From: Quadrisphaera sp. RL12-1S | Lineage (GTDB): Bacteria > Actinomycetota > Actinomycetes > Actinomycetales > Quadrisphaeraceae | Direction of reading: 5' to 3' | Length of the DNA stretch: 64,000 bases | Assembly (NCBI RefSeq): GCF_014270065.1 | Contig: NZ_JACNME010000003.1 | Location: forward strand, 124,001 to 188,000 | Shown: one piece after another, positions 44,021-52,732 of the stretch | Position numbering within the stretch: the first letter of the stretch is position 1 | Layout of the letters: the number at the start of each line of letters is the position of its first letter | Translations under genes and position numbers: made by a program | Notes under the pieces: model-generated | Told to the model about the DNA's origin: nothing | Seen by the model: the letters and a program-made list of their open reading frames with translations, nothing else | Databases searched by the model: none

Positions 44021-45028
44021 ATGGCGGACGAGTTCACCTTCAGCACCACCACCACCCGCTTCGACGAGGACTACGCCCCGTCGAGCACCTCGCGGATCAC
44101 CACGAACTTCGCCAACCTGGCCCGTGGTGAGCAGCGCCAGCAGAACCTGCGGCGGGCGCTGGCGATGATCGACCGCCGGTTCAACGACCTCGCGGACTGG
44201 GACAACCCCCGCCAGGACCGCTACGAGGTGGAGGCCGACATCGTCTCCGTGGAGCTGGCCTTCACGGCGGACGCCGCGGGCCGGCGCTTCCCGCTGTTCG
44301 AGGTGCTGGACCTGCACGTGCTCGACCGCTGGACGGGCCAGCGGCGCCACGGGACCGTCGGCAACAACTTCTCGTCCTACGTGCGCGACTACGACTTCAG
44401 CGTGCGGCTGCCGGCGCTCGCCGCAGGCTCGGCAGGCGCTGCCGTGCCTGACGACTTCGGCGACCTGCACGGGAAGCTCTTCACCGAGTTCCTCGACTCC
44501 GCCCTCTACCGGGAGCGCTTCGGCCAGCCCCCGGTGATCTGCATCAGCGTCTCCACCAGCCGCACGTACCACCGGACCGCCAACCGCCATCCCGTCCTGG
44601 GCGTGGAGTACACCCAGGACGCGCCCTCCCTCACCGACGCCTACTTCGCGAAGATGGGGCTGGCCGTGCGCTGCTTCATGCCCCGCGGGGCCGTGGCGCC
44701 GCTGGCGTTCTACCACCGCGGTGACCTGCTCAACGACTACACGGACCTGCAGCTCATCAGCACGGTCGCCACGATGGAGGCGTTCCAGAAGATCTACCGA
44801 CCGGAGATCTACAACGCGAACTCGGCGGCGGGGAGCACCTACCGGCCGAGCCTGGAGCACGAGGACTTCTCACGCCCCCAGGTCCACTACGACCGCGACG
44901 AGCGCAGCCGGCTCGCCATCACCCAGGGCCGCTACACCGAGGAGCACTTCATGACACCGCACCGCGACCTGCTCCAGCGGTGGGTCACCGGCGGTGCGCC
45001 GCTCGCCGGCCAGACGGCGGGGGTGTGA
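44021..45028 (+). CDS. mesX: MesX (DUF1852), partner of folate-independent methionine synthase
   Basis: 335 residues from ATG 44021, chosen because homology begins there (ADEFTFSTTTTRFDEDYAPSSTSRITTNFANLARGE) and GGAG lies upstream; an in-frame ATG at 43973 would add unconserved residues. DUF1852 proteins are encoded next to the core MetE-like protein MesD and are required with it for methionine synthesis without 5-methyltetrahydrofolate, apparently in an oxygen-dependent way. Its own chemistry is not established. Its stop overlaps the next gene's GTG as GTGA. Confidence 0.88.
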   Translation: MADEFTFSTTTTRFDEDYAPSSTSRITTNFANLARGEQRQQNLRRALAMIDRRFNDLADWDNPRQDRYEVEADIVSVELAFTADAAGRRFPLFEVLDLHVLDRWTGQRRHGTVGNNFSSYVRDYDFSVRLPALAAGSAGAAVPDDFGDLHGKLFTEFLDSALYRERFGQPPVICISVSTSRTYHRTANRHPVLGVEYTQDAPSLTDAYFAKMGLAVRCFMPRGAVAPLAFYHRGDLLNDYTDLQLISTVATMEAFQKIYRPEIYNANSAAGSTYRPSLEHEDFSRPQVHYDRDERSRLAITQGRYTEEHFMTPHRDLLQRWVTGGAPLAGQTAGV

Positions 45029-46071
45029 GCGCCGTGCCCACCACCCTGCCGACCTCCATCGTCGGCAGCCTGCCGAAGCCGACCTGGCTCGCCGAGCCCG
45101 AGACGCTCTGGTCGCCGTGGAAGCTCGACGGCGACGCGCTCGTCGAGGCCAAGCAGGACGCCCTGCGCGCCGCGGTGCTGGAGCAGGAGCGGCGCGGCAT
45201 CGACGTCGTCAGCGACGGCGAGCAGACCCGCCAGCACTTCGTCACCACGTTCATCGAGCACCTCTCCGGCGTCGACTTCTCCCGGCGCGAGACGGTCCGC
45301 ATCCGCGACCGCTACGACGCGAGCGTGCCGAGCGTCGTCGGCCCGGTGAGCCGCGAGCGGCCCGTCTTCGTCGAGGACGCCGCGTTCTTGCGCAGCCTCA
45401 CCGACCGGCCCGTCAAGTGGGCCCTGCCCGGTCCGATGACGATGGTCGACACCCTCTACGACGGCCACTACCGCAGCCGCGAGAAGCTGGCGTGGGAGTT
45501 CGCCGCCATCCTCAACGCCGAGGCTCGCGAGCTCGAGGCCGCCGGCGTGGACGTCATCCAGTTCGACGAGCCCGCGTTCAACGTCTTCCACGACGAGGTG
45601 CGCGACTGGGGCGTCGCCGCCCTGGAGCGCGCGGCCGAGGGTCTGCGCGCCGAGACCGTGGTCCACATCTGCTACGGCTACGGGATCAAGGCCAACAACG
45701 ACTGGAAGGCGACGCTCGGGGCCGAGTGGCGGCAGTACGAGCAGTCCTTCCCCCTGCTGCAGCAGTCGTCCATCGACACCGTGTCGCTGGAGAGCCACCA
45801 CTCGCACGTGCCGGTGGAGCTGGTGGAGCTCATCCGCGGCAAGAAGGTCATGCTGGGGGCGGTCGACGTGGCCAGCCACGAGGTCGAGACCCCGCAGGAG
45901 GTCGCCGACACGCTCCGGAAGGCGCTGGCGTTCGTGGACCCCGACCACCTGGTGCCCAGCACCAACTGCGGGATGGCTCCGCTGCCGAGGTCCGTGGCGC
46001 TCGGCAAGCTCACCGCCCTGGCAGCAGGGACCGCCCTGCTCCGCGAGGAGCTCTCCACCGCCAGCCGCTGA
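45025..46071 (+). CDS. mesD: MesD-type core methionine synthase
   Basis: 348 residues from GTG 45025. It corresponds to only the C-terminal catalytic half of MetE: TSIVGSLPKPTWL, SDGEQTRQHFVTTFIEHL, WALPGPMTMVDTLYDGHY, DVIQFDEPAFNVF. Zinc ligands are seen as the HICYGYG His/Cys and the Cys of STNCGMAPL. It transfers a methyl group to homocysteine, with MesX, from a donor other than methyl-folate. Half-length MetE adjacent to DUF1852 is the defining signature of MesD rather than the other core-MetE families. Confidence 0.88.
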   Translation: MSAVPTTLPTSIVGSLPKPTWLAEPETLWSPWKLDGDALVEAKQDALRAAVLEQERRGIDVVSDGEQTRQHFVTTFIEHLSGVDFSRRETVRIRDRYDASVPSVVGPVSRERPVFVEDAAFLRSLTDRPVKWALPGPMTMVDTLYDGHYRSREKLAWEFAAILNAEARELEAAGVDVIQFDEPAFNVFHDEVRDWGVAALERAAEGLRAETVVHICYGYGIKANNDWKATLGAEWRQYEQSFPLLQQSSIDTVSLESHHSHVPVELVELIRGKKVMLGAVDVASHEVETPQEVADTLRKALAFVDPDHLVPSTNCGMAPLPRSVALGKLTALAAGTALLREELSTASR

Positions 46072-46120
46072 CCGCCGCCGGTCGCGGAGCGATCCGCGTC
46101 TGAGCCTCCGCGGGTGCTGG

Positions 46121-46147
46121 GGCTCCCCCGAGGCCACGCGGGGAGCC
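46121..46147 (+). terminator. Terminator after mesD
   Basis: GGCTCCCC (46121-46128) pairs with GGGGAGCC (46140-46147) over an 11-nt loop, 50 bp past the mesD stop. Confidence 0.55.
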
Positions 46148-46589
46148 ACGGCCACGGGGCGGTCAGAGGCGGCTCGAGCCGGTCACGGCCGAGCGGTCGC
46201 CCACTGCGAGGGCGGAACGGCCCCACCCCGAGGGGGTGCACCTGCTCGACGGGCAGGTGGTCGATGACGAGGTCCACCGCACCGGGAGGGCAGCCCGCCC
46301 CAGTCTCCTCGTCCAGCCGAGGACGGTGGCTGCTCGGTGACGAGCGTGGAGGACGCGCTGCGACCGGGTCTTCGCAAGGCGCTCCACCTGTGCGCTGGCG
46401 CGACAGGCGCCGACCGGTGCACCGACGCGCTCACGGTGACCACCGGGCCGCCGTCGGGACACCCGGAGGCAACCCCTCCTGGCGACGGTGCCGCCCGGGC
46501 AGGGCGACGTCGTCGTGCAGAAGACCAGGGCCTCTCGACCGATCAGCCGCGCGGAGGCCCCCGGTCCCTGTCTCCACTGGGCTGCGTGT

Positions 46590-46636
46590 GGTGCGTCGCT
46601 GGGGAGGCCTGCTCAGACGCTCCCCAGCGACGCACC
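46590..46636 (-). terminator. Terminator after GH43 gene
   Basis: A perfect 16-bp stem GGTGCGTCGCTGGGGA with a 15-nt loop, starting 10 bp past the stop of the minus-strand glycosidase gene. Confidence 0.75.
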
Positions 46637-46645
46637 GGTAGGTGG

Positions 46646-48073
46646 TCAGGGCACTGCGCGGAAGGTGGCGTCGGCTCGGTCGGTGGCGTTGGCGATGGTG
46701 GTCACCTTGAGCTCGAAGCCGCTGTGGCGCAGGTACAGCGACGGGTCGCTGGACGAGCGGTAGCTGGTCCAGGAGGCGTCTGCCAGGCCGCTGACCGCGG
46801 TGAAGGTGGCGTCGCTGCGGGAGCGGGCTGTTCCATCGGGGGCGGCCAGCACCACCGACCCCCCGGAGTTGGTGAGGTACTGCCCGGGGAAGCCCACCGC
46901 CTCGAAGGAGACGCCCGAACCGGTCAGCCCCGTGACCTGGCGGAACTGCGCGTCGGACTGGGGGTCGAAGGGCAGCTCGTCGATGCGGCCGCGGAAGTTG
47001 GCGTGGCGGACGTACCGCTCGGGGTAGTTGGAGGACTTCAGCCTGGTGCTCGAGGTCCCACCGAAGCGGCTCAGCAGTCCGTCGTACTGCGCCTGGGTGA
47101 TCGTCTTGACGTCGTTGTGCTTGGAGCCGAGCGGGGCGGTGAAGTCGCGCTTGCTCTTGAGCGACCAGGTACCCGACGCGATGTCGCCCTGCCAGACCTC
47201 GAACTTGTTGTTCGGGCAGTAGTTGTCACCCCACAGCCACCAGGTGGAGGGGTTGCTGAGGGACTGCACGGGTGTGGGTGCCTCGACGCAGCCTGCGGCC
47301 TTGGGGGGCACGGAGTACTCGGTGAAGCTGCCGGGGGCCAGGGAGGACGAGCGGGCGCCGGCGAGACCTCCGACGGGGTCGCTGCGGTAGTACAGGTAGT
47401 TGGTCCCCCCGACCCCTGTGATCACCGCGGAGTCGATGACTCCGCCGCGCCCGCCGTTGTCGAAGAAGCGCACAGGACTGGTGAACGTCTGGAAGTCGCT
47501 GGTGTACACGGCCATGATCACCCCGTTGGGGCCGCCTGCCGGGTGCGCGGAGTAGGTCACGGCGTACTGGGACCGCGACGCGTCCCAGAAGACCGCCGGT
47601 GCCCAGGTGTAGGAGTCGGGGTTGGCCCCGTTGATGGAGATGAGGCGGTCAGCGGACCAGTTGACCAGGTCGGGTGAGGTCCACATGTGGATGTTCGGGT
47701 TCGGGCGTGCGAAGTCGACCCCCGGGGCCAGGTCCGTGGCGAAGATCGCCCACGTGCCGTCCTGCAGCCGGAGCAGGTAGGGGTCGCGGATGCCGCCGGT
47801 GCCCGCCGTGGGATCGAGGATCGGCTTGTTGTCGTTGAGTGCGGTCCACTCCAGACCGTCCTTGCTGACGGCCAGGTGGACGTTGTTGGAGTTGCCCGAG
47901 CCGTTGGGGCTCTCCTTGAAGTAGGTCATGACGTAGGCGGCGTCGCCGGTTGCTGCCTGTGCGGGTGGGGCGCTGGCGGTGGTCGAGGCGCCGAGCAGGC
48001 TGGCGCAGAGGGTCGCGGCCGCTGCTAGCGCTGCCAGGCGCCGGTGACGCACTCGACCGAGGTGTGACGTCAT
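46646..48073 (-). CDS. Secreted GH43-type glycosidase with AbfB (arabinose-binding) domain
   Basis: 475 residues from ATG 48073, with GGAGGAC upstream. A signal peptide ends near ASAPPAQAA (residue 41). The five-bladed propeller region has YVMTYFKESPNGSGNSNNVHLAVSKDGLEWTAL and GGIRDPYLLRLQDGTWAIFATD, like GH43-clan enzymes. The last 150 residues are an AbfB/CBM42-type beta-trefoil (SSNYPERYVRHANFRGRIDEL... SLYLRHSGFELKV). It likely releases arabinose from plant arabinan/arabinoxylan outside the cell. A LacI-type palindrome lies upstream (48113). Confidence 0.85.
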   Translation of the reverse strand: MTSHLGRVRHRRLAALAAAATLCASLLGASTTASAPPAQAATGDAAYVMTYFKESPNGSGNSNNVHLAVSKDGLEWTALNDNKPILDPTAGTGGIRDPYLLRLQDGTWAIFATDLAPGVDFARPNPNIHMWTSPDLVNWSADRLISINGANPDSYTWAPAVFWDASRSQYAVTYSAHPAGGPNGVIMAVYTSDFQTFTSPVRFFDNGGRGGVIDSAVITGVGGTNYLYYRSDPVGGLAGARSSSLAPGSFTEYSVPPKAAGCVEAPTPVQSLSNPSTWWLWGDNYCPNNKFEVWQGDIASGTWSLKSKRDFTAPLGSKHNDVKTITQAQYDGLLSRFGGTSSTRLKSSNYPERYVRHANFRGRIDELPFDPQSDAQFRQVTGLTGSGVSFEAVGFPGQYLTNSGGSVVLAAPDGTARSRSDATFTAVSGLADASWTSYRSSSDPSLYLRHSGFELKVTTIANATDRADATFRAVP

Positions 48074-48424
48074 GAACTGCGTCCTCCCATCCTCACGTGC
48101 CGCTCTGCATGTGTGAGCGCTCACTCTCATGGCTTTCCCAGCCGGACGCAACCCCTTCGCCACAGCCACCCGGAGCAGGTGAGAGGGCACTGAGTCACCG
48201 CATCTCGTTGCCCTCCTGAGGTGCGACCGCTCACTCAGCTCCACCTCAGGACGCGCCTGCCCCACGGATGTGATCATGTCCGTGGCGGCCGCAGGCGGCC
48301 GCCTCGCCCGGGCCTGCTCGACGCTCTGGCTCGCCACCGAGCGGCGCCGCGAACCTCCGCCGACAGGCCCACGCACAGGGGCACTGGCCCTGTTCGGGGC
48401 CGCCCTCCGTCTCACAAGGGATCG
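48074..48424. other. Promoter region of GH43 gene and end of truncated EamA copy
   Basis: About 350 bp. It contains the GTGAGCGCTCAC palindrome, an inverted repeat GAGGGCA...TGCCCTC at 48183-48215, and, from 48407, sequence homologous to that preceding the full EamA copy. No gene supported. Confidence 0.55.
48113..48124. promoter_or_regulatory. Palindromic LacI-type operator upstream of GH43 gene
   Basis: GTGAGCGCTCAC is a perfect 12-bp palindrome with the GAGCGCTC core common to LacI-family sugar repressor sites. It is 40 bp upstream of the glycosidase start, where it would block transcription. It differs from the sites at 5433/8086, so another LacI-type protein, outside the window, is implied. 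Confidence 0.6.
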
Positions 48425-48945
48425 TCACCCGGACGAGCGCGAGGAGTCGCTCCGCGAGATCCGCTCCGCAACCGCGCGGTGCAGCCCCTGGGAGACGGCG
48501 ATCCCGACCAGCACCACCACCGCGCCCACCGGCTGGTTCCACTGCACGTGCTCACCCAGCACGCTCACCCCCACCACGGCAGCGACCCCCGGGGTCAGGT
48601 AGGTGACGCTGCTGGCGGTGCTGGCCCCGGCGGCCGCGACGATGCGGAAGTCCAGCACGTAGGCCACCCCCGAGCACAGCGCTCCCAGCGCGAGCGTCGC
48701 GATCACCACGGTCGGTGTCACCGTCGCCGTCGGAGCCGCACCGGTGATGGCGAGAACCGGCCACATCAAGCCCGCGGCCAGCAGCACCTGCGCGGTGGCC
48801 AGCGCCAGCGGTCCTTCGCCGCTGCCGGCGAGGTGGCGCCGGGAGTAGGGGAAGGCGACGCCGTAGCAGGCCACTGCTCCCAGGCAGGCCAGCACGCCGA
48901 CCAGCTCACTGCCGGCGAAGCCCCGCCAGACGCCGAGGACGACGG
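48425..48945 (-). pseudogene. Truncated duplicate of EamA transporter gene
   Basis: The minus-strand reading GVWRGFAGSELVGVLACLGAVACYGVAFPYSRRHL... to the C-terminus matches residues about 155-328 of the intact EamA protein at 53412-54398, with DNA identity by eye above 90% over about 520 bp. Homology stops abruptly near 48945, where copy one continues into GGGCAC repeats with no start codon of its own. The missing N-terminal half removes about half of the ten helices, so it is very unlikely to work. Confidence 0.8.
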
Positions 48946-48950
48946 GCCAG

Positions 48951-48980
48951 GGACGGGCACGGGCACGGGCACGGGTACCC
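48951..48980. repeat. Hexanucleotide tandem repeat at duplication breakpoint
   Basis: Three to four copies of GGGCAC lie exactly where homology between the two EamA copies ends. Confidence 0.7.
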
Positions 48981-49049
48981 GGCGTCGGGCTCCACGCGAG
49001 GCCGGGGGCCAAGTGGCGGTGGAGCGGGGATGGCGGCCAGCATCAGGGG

Positions 49050-49403
49050 ATGGGCAACATCATCAAGGTCCTTGCCCGCGTCGAGGTAGAAGACCTTCCG
49101 AGTGCCGTTGAGACCTATCGAGCCCTGACCGGAGGGACGCCGGCGCGGCTCTTCTCCTTCGGATCGATCGAGCTCGCATGGGTGGACCCTTTCCTGCTCT
49201 TGTCGGGGCCCATCGATGAGTTGCAGCGTGTGCGGCGCGTCGCCACGGTGCTGGTCGGTGACATCGCGGTGGCGGCCCAGGCGGTGGCGTCACTGGGTGG
49301 GCAGGTGCTCGAGGGACCCGGCGCGGGCCCGAACGGCACCCGCATGATCGCGCGCCATCCGGACGGCGCGCTGTTCGAGTACGTAGAGACGCTGATGGCG
49401 TGA
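49050..49403 (+). CDS. Single-domain VOC-family protein
   Basis: 117 residues. NIIKVLARVEVEDLPSAVETYRALTGGTPARLFSFGSIELAWVDPFLLL and VASLGGQVLEGPGAGPNGTRMIARHPDGALFEYVE are typical of short glyoxalase/bleomycin-resistance-like proteins. The final Glu of FEYVE sits at the usual metal-ligand place. Substrate unknown. It is oriented opposite to the truncated EamA copy. Confidence 0.78.
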   Translation: MGNIIKVLARVEVEDLPSAVETYRALTGGTPARLFSFGSIELAWVDPFLLLSGPIDELQRVRRVATVLVGDIAVAAQAVASLGGQVLEGPGAGPNGTRMIARHPDGALFEYVETLMA

Positions 49404-49517
49404 GCAGGTGATGCACGGACCGGACTCACTGGCTGACGATCGGGTGTCGTACGGGGATCCTCGACTGGGCACCTCAGCCGCTTCGTCACTGCGACCCTGC
49501 CCTGCCGAGCAACACCC

Positions 49518-50207
49518 TCACGGCATGAGTTGGCCGACCACCATCGCGACGGCGATCACGACGTAGCTGACCGCGAAGACCCGGTTCGCGGCCGCCACCA
49601 GCGCCGGACGACGACGCAGCAGCGGACGCAGCACCGTCGCAGCGAGGCCGTAGCCGGTGAAGACCACGAGCGTCAGCGCCATGAACACACCTCCCAGCGC
49701 GGCCATCGCTGCGGTCGCGCCCGCGCCCGGTGGCACGAACTGCGGCAGGAAGGCGAAGAAGAACAGCGTCAGCTTCGGGTTCAGCAGGTTCAGCACCACC
49801 CCTTCACGCACCACTCGCGCCACGGACACACGCTGCAGCACGACGGTCGCCGCGCCGCCGGTGCCAGTGCCACTGCGGGAGGTGTCGCCGGTGTCGGCGC
49901 TGGCACTGATGCTGGCCACCAGGTCCTGCCCGGCGTCCGTCCACGTCATCACCGCCAGGTGCAGCAGGTAGGCGATCCCGGTCCACGTCAGCACCGCGTA
50001 GGCCACGGCGCTGGTGTGCAGCAGCGCCGCCAGCCCGGTGATGGCCGCCAGCAGGTGCGGGACGATGCCCAGCGTGCACGCCGCAGCAGCCAGCACCGCC
50101 GCGCGACGGCCCCGCAGCAGCCCAGCGCTGACGGTGTAGACCGCGCCGGTGCCCGGGGTGGCCACGATCACCAGGCTGGTCACCAGGAACGCCACCGTCA
50201 CGACCAC
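49518..50207 (-). CDS. LysE/RhtB-family exporter
   Basis: 229 residues with six hydrophobic segments. The N-terminal signature AFLVTSLVIVATPGTGAVYTVSAGLLRGRRAAVLAAAACTLGIVPHLLAAITGLAALL and LNLLNPKLTLFFFAFLPQFVPPG are diagnostic of LysE amino-acid exporters. The loop after helix 3 is longer than usual (about 25 polar residues, SASADTGDTSRSGTGTGG). It overlaps the upstream B3/B4 gene by 10 bp, so both are one operon opposite the MocR regulator. Confidence 0.88.
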   Translation of the reverse strand: MVVTVAFLVTSLVIVATPGTGAVYTVSAGLLRGRRAAVLAAAACTLGIVPHLLAAITGLAALLHTSAVAYAVLTWTGIAYLLHLAVMTWTDAGQDLVASISASADTGDTSRSGTGTGGAATVVLQRVSVARVVREGVVLNLLNPKLTLFFFAFLPQFVPPGAGATAAMAALGGVFMALTLVVFTGYGLAATVLRPLLRRRPALVAAANRVFAVSYVVIAVAMVVGQLMP

Positions 50208-51031
50208 CCACCGACCTCTCCAGCGGCAGGCAGGGCCAGGGCCGGGGCAGCCTCACTCACCATGACCGGCACTGCGGCGACGTCGACGCGGCCCAGCGCC
50301 TCGACCAGCGCCGCAGCGAGCTCACCCAGGTCGTCCTCGGCCCGCTCGTGCAGCGCCTCTGCGACCACGAGCGCTCGCCGCGTCGCCGGGCTGATCACCG
50401 AGCGCCCTGACTGGCGCCAGCACCAGCGCCGGGAGTGGGCGTGCCCGGCGTCATCGACGTAGGCCACCTCACCGGGCTCGGGGTGCTCGATGTCACCGGC
50501 GAAGGTCTCGTGCTCCTCCTCGCCGACGGCGCGGGTCACGCGCAGGCAGCCCTGCACCCGGTCGAGGTCGATGATGGCGACCGGGACCGCCCAGCGCATC
50601 GACAGGGCGTTGCCGAGGTCGACCAGCGGATGTAGCCGGGGCAGGTCGCCGTGGGTGCGCAGCCGGCGCAGCAGCGACTCCGCGGCGCAGCGGTACTGGG
50701 TGGGACGCACCCCGGTCGTCGCGAACGCCGCCCGCCAGGCCTTGATCGAGTCCAGGGAGGACTCCGCGGGCCGGTGCTGCTGGCTTCGGACGATGTGCAG
50801 GTGCTCAGCGGCCGCGGCCCGCAGCGGCGCGAGCAGCTGCGCGTCAGAGCCTTCGCTGCTCACGTCCCCCACGGGGGTCGGCAGGTCCACGACGCACGCC
50901 AGAGCGCGCAGGGAGGGAAAGGTGCGCCAGATCCAGGGGTCGTGCGCGAAGTCGCGGACCGGTGCTGCCGTCGCGGGGGTGCATCCGGGTGCGGCGCCGT
51001 CGCGGGAGGTTGTCGAGCGGTGGTGGTCCAC
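50198..51031 (-). CDS. B3/B4 tRNA-binding-domain protein
   Basis: 277 residues from GTG 51031. The central part (SLDSIKAWRAAFATTGVRPTQYRCAAESLLRRLRTHGDLPRLHPLVDLGNALSMRWAVPVAIIDLDRVQG) matches the B3/B4 domain of phenylalanyl-tRNA synthetase beta chains, here as a free-standing protein. Such proteins may edit aminoacyl-tRNA or bind amino acids. It forms an operon with a LysE exporter and is divergent from a MocR regulator, suggesting response to an amino acid or amine. Confidence 0.82.
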   Translation of the reverse strand: MDHHRSTTSRDGAAPGCTPATAAPVRDFAHDPWIWRTFPSLRALACVVDLPTPVGDVSSEGSDAQLLAPLRAAAAEHLHIVRSQQHRPAESSLDSIKAWRAAFATTGVRPTQYRCAAESLLRRLRTHGDLPRLHPLVDLGNALSMRWAVPVAIIDLDRVQGCLRVTRAVGEEEHETFAGDIEHPEPGEVAYVDDAGHAHSRRWCWRQSGRSVISPATRRALVVAEALHERAEDDLGELAAALVEALGRVDVAAVPVMVSEAAPALALPAAGEVGGWS

Positions 51032-51096
51032 CCCACGATGCTGGGAGCCCGGTGGTCATCCGGGAAGGACCAACCACGGGTGGGAACGGTGGACCA
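51024..51096. promoter_or_regulatory. Three TGGWCCA-type motifs between the B3/B4 operon and the MocR gene
   Basis: TGGTCCA (51024-51030), AGGACCA (51066-51072) and TGGACCA (51090-51096). MocR/PdxR-type regulators typically bind repeated TGG(T/A)CC-like motifs in their own divergent promoter. The outer two overlap start codons of both genes. Confidence 0.5.
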
Positions 51097-52540
51097 AACG
51101 GGGACTGGAGCTGACTTCCTTCAACTGGACACCGCCGCAGCACCCACCTCCGGGCGCGCGACGTGGCTGGCAGCACGGATCCGCGACGCGGTGAGCGCCG
51201 GGACCATCGGCCTCGGGGACCTGCTTCCGCCCAGTCGTCAGCTCGCTGGGGAGCTGGGGTGGTCGCGCGGGGTGGTGGTGGAGGCCTACCAGCGCCTGGG
51301 TGAGCAGGGACTGGTCAGTGCCCGCTCGCGCGGCGGCACCCGGATCGCCCTGGTTCCCGCCGCGGCCGCCCAGCCGCCCTCACCGCCGGCTGCGCCGGTG
51401 AGCTCACCATCCCCGGCCGTGGGCGGTGGCGACGTTCTCGATCTCACCCCCGGGGTCCCCGACCTGTCACTGTTCCCGCGTTCTGCGTGGCTGCGCGCCG
51501 AGCGGGAGGTGCTGACGCAGCTGCCCGCCTCGACCCTGCGCTACGGCGACCCGGCCGGGGACCTCTCCCTGCGCCAGGCGCTGGTGAGCTGGCTGGCGGT
51601 GCAGCGCGGGCTGCGCACCACCGCTGACGCCGTCGTCATCGTCACCGGGGTCGCCCAGACCCTGGCCCTGACCGCCCACGTGCTCACCCGCGCCGGGCAC
51701 TCCCGCGTCGCAGTGGAGGACCCGGGCTCGCGTGGCGCCCGCGACGAGCTCGCCTACTGGGGCCTGGCGCCGGTGCCGGTCCCGGTGGACGCCCAAGGAC
51801 TGCGCGTCGAGGTCCTGGAGCAGGGCCCGGCACGGGTGGTGGTGACCACGCCCGCCCACCAGTACCCCACGGGGGTGGCGATGAGCCCCCAGCGACGCAC
51901 CGAGCTGCTGCGGTGGGCGGCGCGCACCGGGGGGCTCGTGGTCGAGGACGATTACGACGCCGAGCACCGCTACGACCGGGCCCCCACCCCCGCGCTGCAA
52001 CCCTCGGCGCCGGAGTCGGTGCTGCACACCGGCAGCGTGTCCAAGGCACTGGCGCCGGCGCTGCGCCTGGGGTGGGCGGTCGTGCCCGAGCACCTGCGGG
52101 AGGCGTTCGTGGAGGCCAAGCACGCCAGCGACATCTCCAGTCCGGGCCTTGCGCAGCTGACGTTCGAGCGGCTGCTCAGCAGCGGGATCTACGACCAGCA
52201 CCTGCGCCGGGTGCGACGCCACCAGCGGGTCCGCCGGGATGTGCTCGTGGCGGCCCTGGGAGCCGTGACCGCCGGTGTCCCCGGTGCTCGGGTCACCGGT
52301 GTGGCCGCGGGGCTGCACCTGCTGCTGGAGCTGCCCGGTGTCGACGACGCGGCGCTCGTGCGGGCGCTTGCTGCGGAGGGGGTGGTCGTCGATGCGCTGA
52401 GTCGGCACCGAGTGCAGGAGGGGCCCGGTGGACTGGTGCTGGGCTACGCGAGCCTGGCCCCGCACCGTCTGCACCTCGCGGCAGCGGCGATCGGATCGGC
52501 GCTGCACGAGGCAGGAGTCCGGGTAGACGGTCGCCGCTGA
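51089..52540 (+). CDS. MocR/PdxR-type PLP-dependent regulator
   Basis: About 483 residues. GntR-type winged helix (TWLAARIRDAVSAGTIGLGDLLPPSRQLAGELGWSRGVVVEAYQRLGEQGLVSARSRGGTRI), a linker, then a fold-type I aminotransferase domain with the PLP lysine in HTGSVSKALAPALRLGW and PHQYPTGVAMSPQRR-like block (TPAHQYPTGVAM). Two GTG candidates (51080 and 51089); neither is decisive. Likely regulates the divergent B3/B4-LysE operon and itself in response to PLP adducts or an amino compound. Confidence 0.87.
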   Translation: MDQTGTGADFLQLDTAAAPTSGRATWLAARIRDAVSAGTIGLGDLLPPSRQLAGELGWSRGVVVEAYQRLGEQGLVSARSRGGTRIALVPAAAAQPPSPPAAPVSSPSPAVGGGDVLDLTPGVPDLSLFPRSAWLRAEREVLTQLPASTLRYGDPAGDLSLRQALVSWLAVQRGLRTTADAVVIVTGVAQTLALTAHVLTRAGHSRVAVEDPGSRGARDELAYWGLAPVPVPVDAQGLRVEVLEQGPARVVVTTPAHQYPTGVAMSPQRRTELLRWAARTGGLVVEDDYDAEHRYDRAPTPALQPSAPESVLHTGSVSKALAPALRLGWAVVPEHLREAFVEAKHASDISSPGLAQLTFERLLSSGIYDQHLRRVRRHQRVRRDVLVAALGAVTAGVPGARVTGVAAGLHLLLELPGVDDAALVRALAAEGVVVDALSRHRVQEGPGGLVLGYASLAPHRLHLAAAAIGSALHEAGVRVDGRR

Positions 52541-52732
52541 GGGCAACCCGCCGCTTCACCGGGGAGTCTCACAGACCACCCCCGACCAGACGCCGCGGAG
52601 CGAGCCCATGCACCACTGGTCGGGGTGGCAGGGTGCTGCCGGCCGGTGCTCTGCGAAGCCGTGGTCCAAGCCCGATGACTGGGGTGGGTCGTGCTCCCAG
52701 ACGCTTCCAGGGGCCAAGACGGTTGATCTGTC

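Larger units (their letters stand above)
46072..46645. other. Gene-free stretch with two terminator hairpins
   Basis: About 570 bp between convergent mesD and the GH43 gene. It contains the hairpins at 46121-46147 and 46590-46636. Fragments of reading frame are present but none shows conserved motifs; it could be decayed coding sequence. Confidence 0.5.

Noticed and set aside
44760-44975. TetR- or LysR-type second operator inside mesX
   Set aside because: Only short inverted repeats expected by chance in GC-rich coding DNA.
48425-49012. Truncated EamA copy as a functional 195-residue transporter
   Set aside because: Its N-terminal 30 residues come from GGGCAC repeat sequence, it has no start signal, and half of the transmembrane helices are missing.
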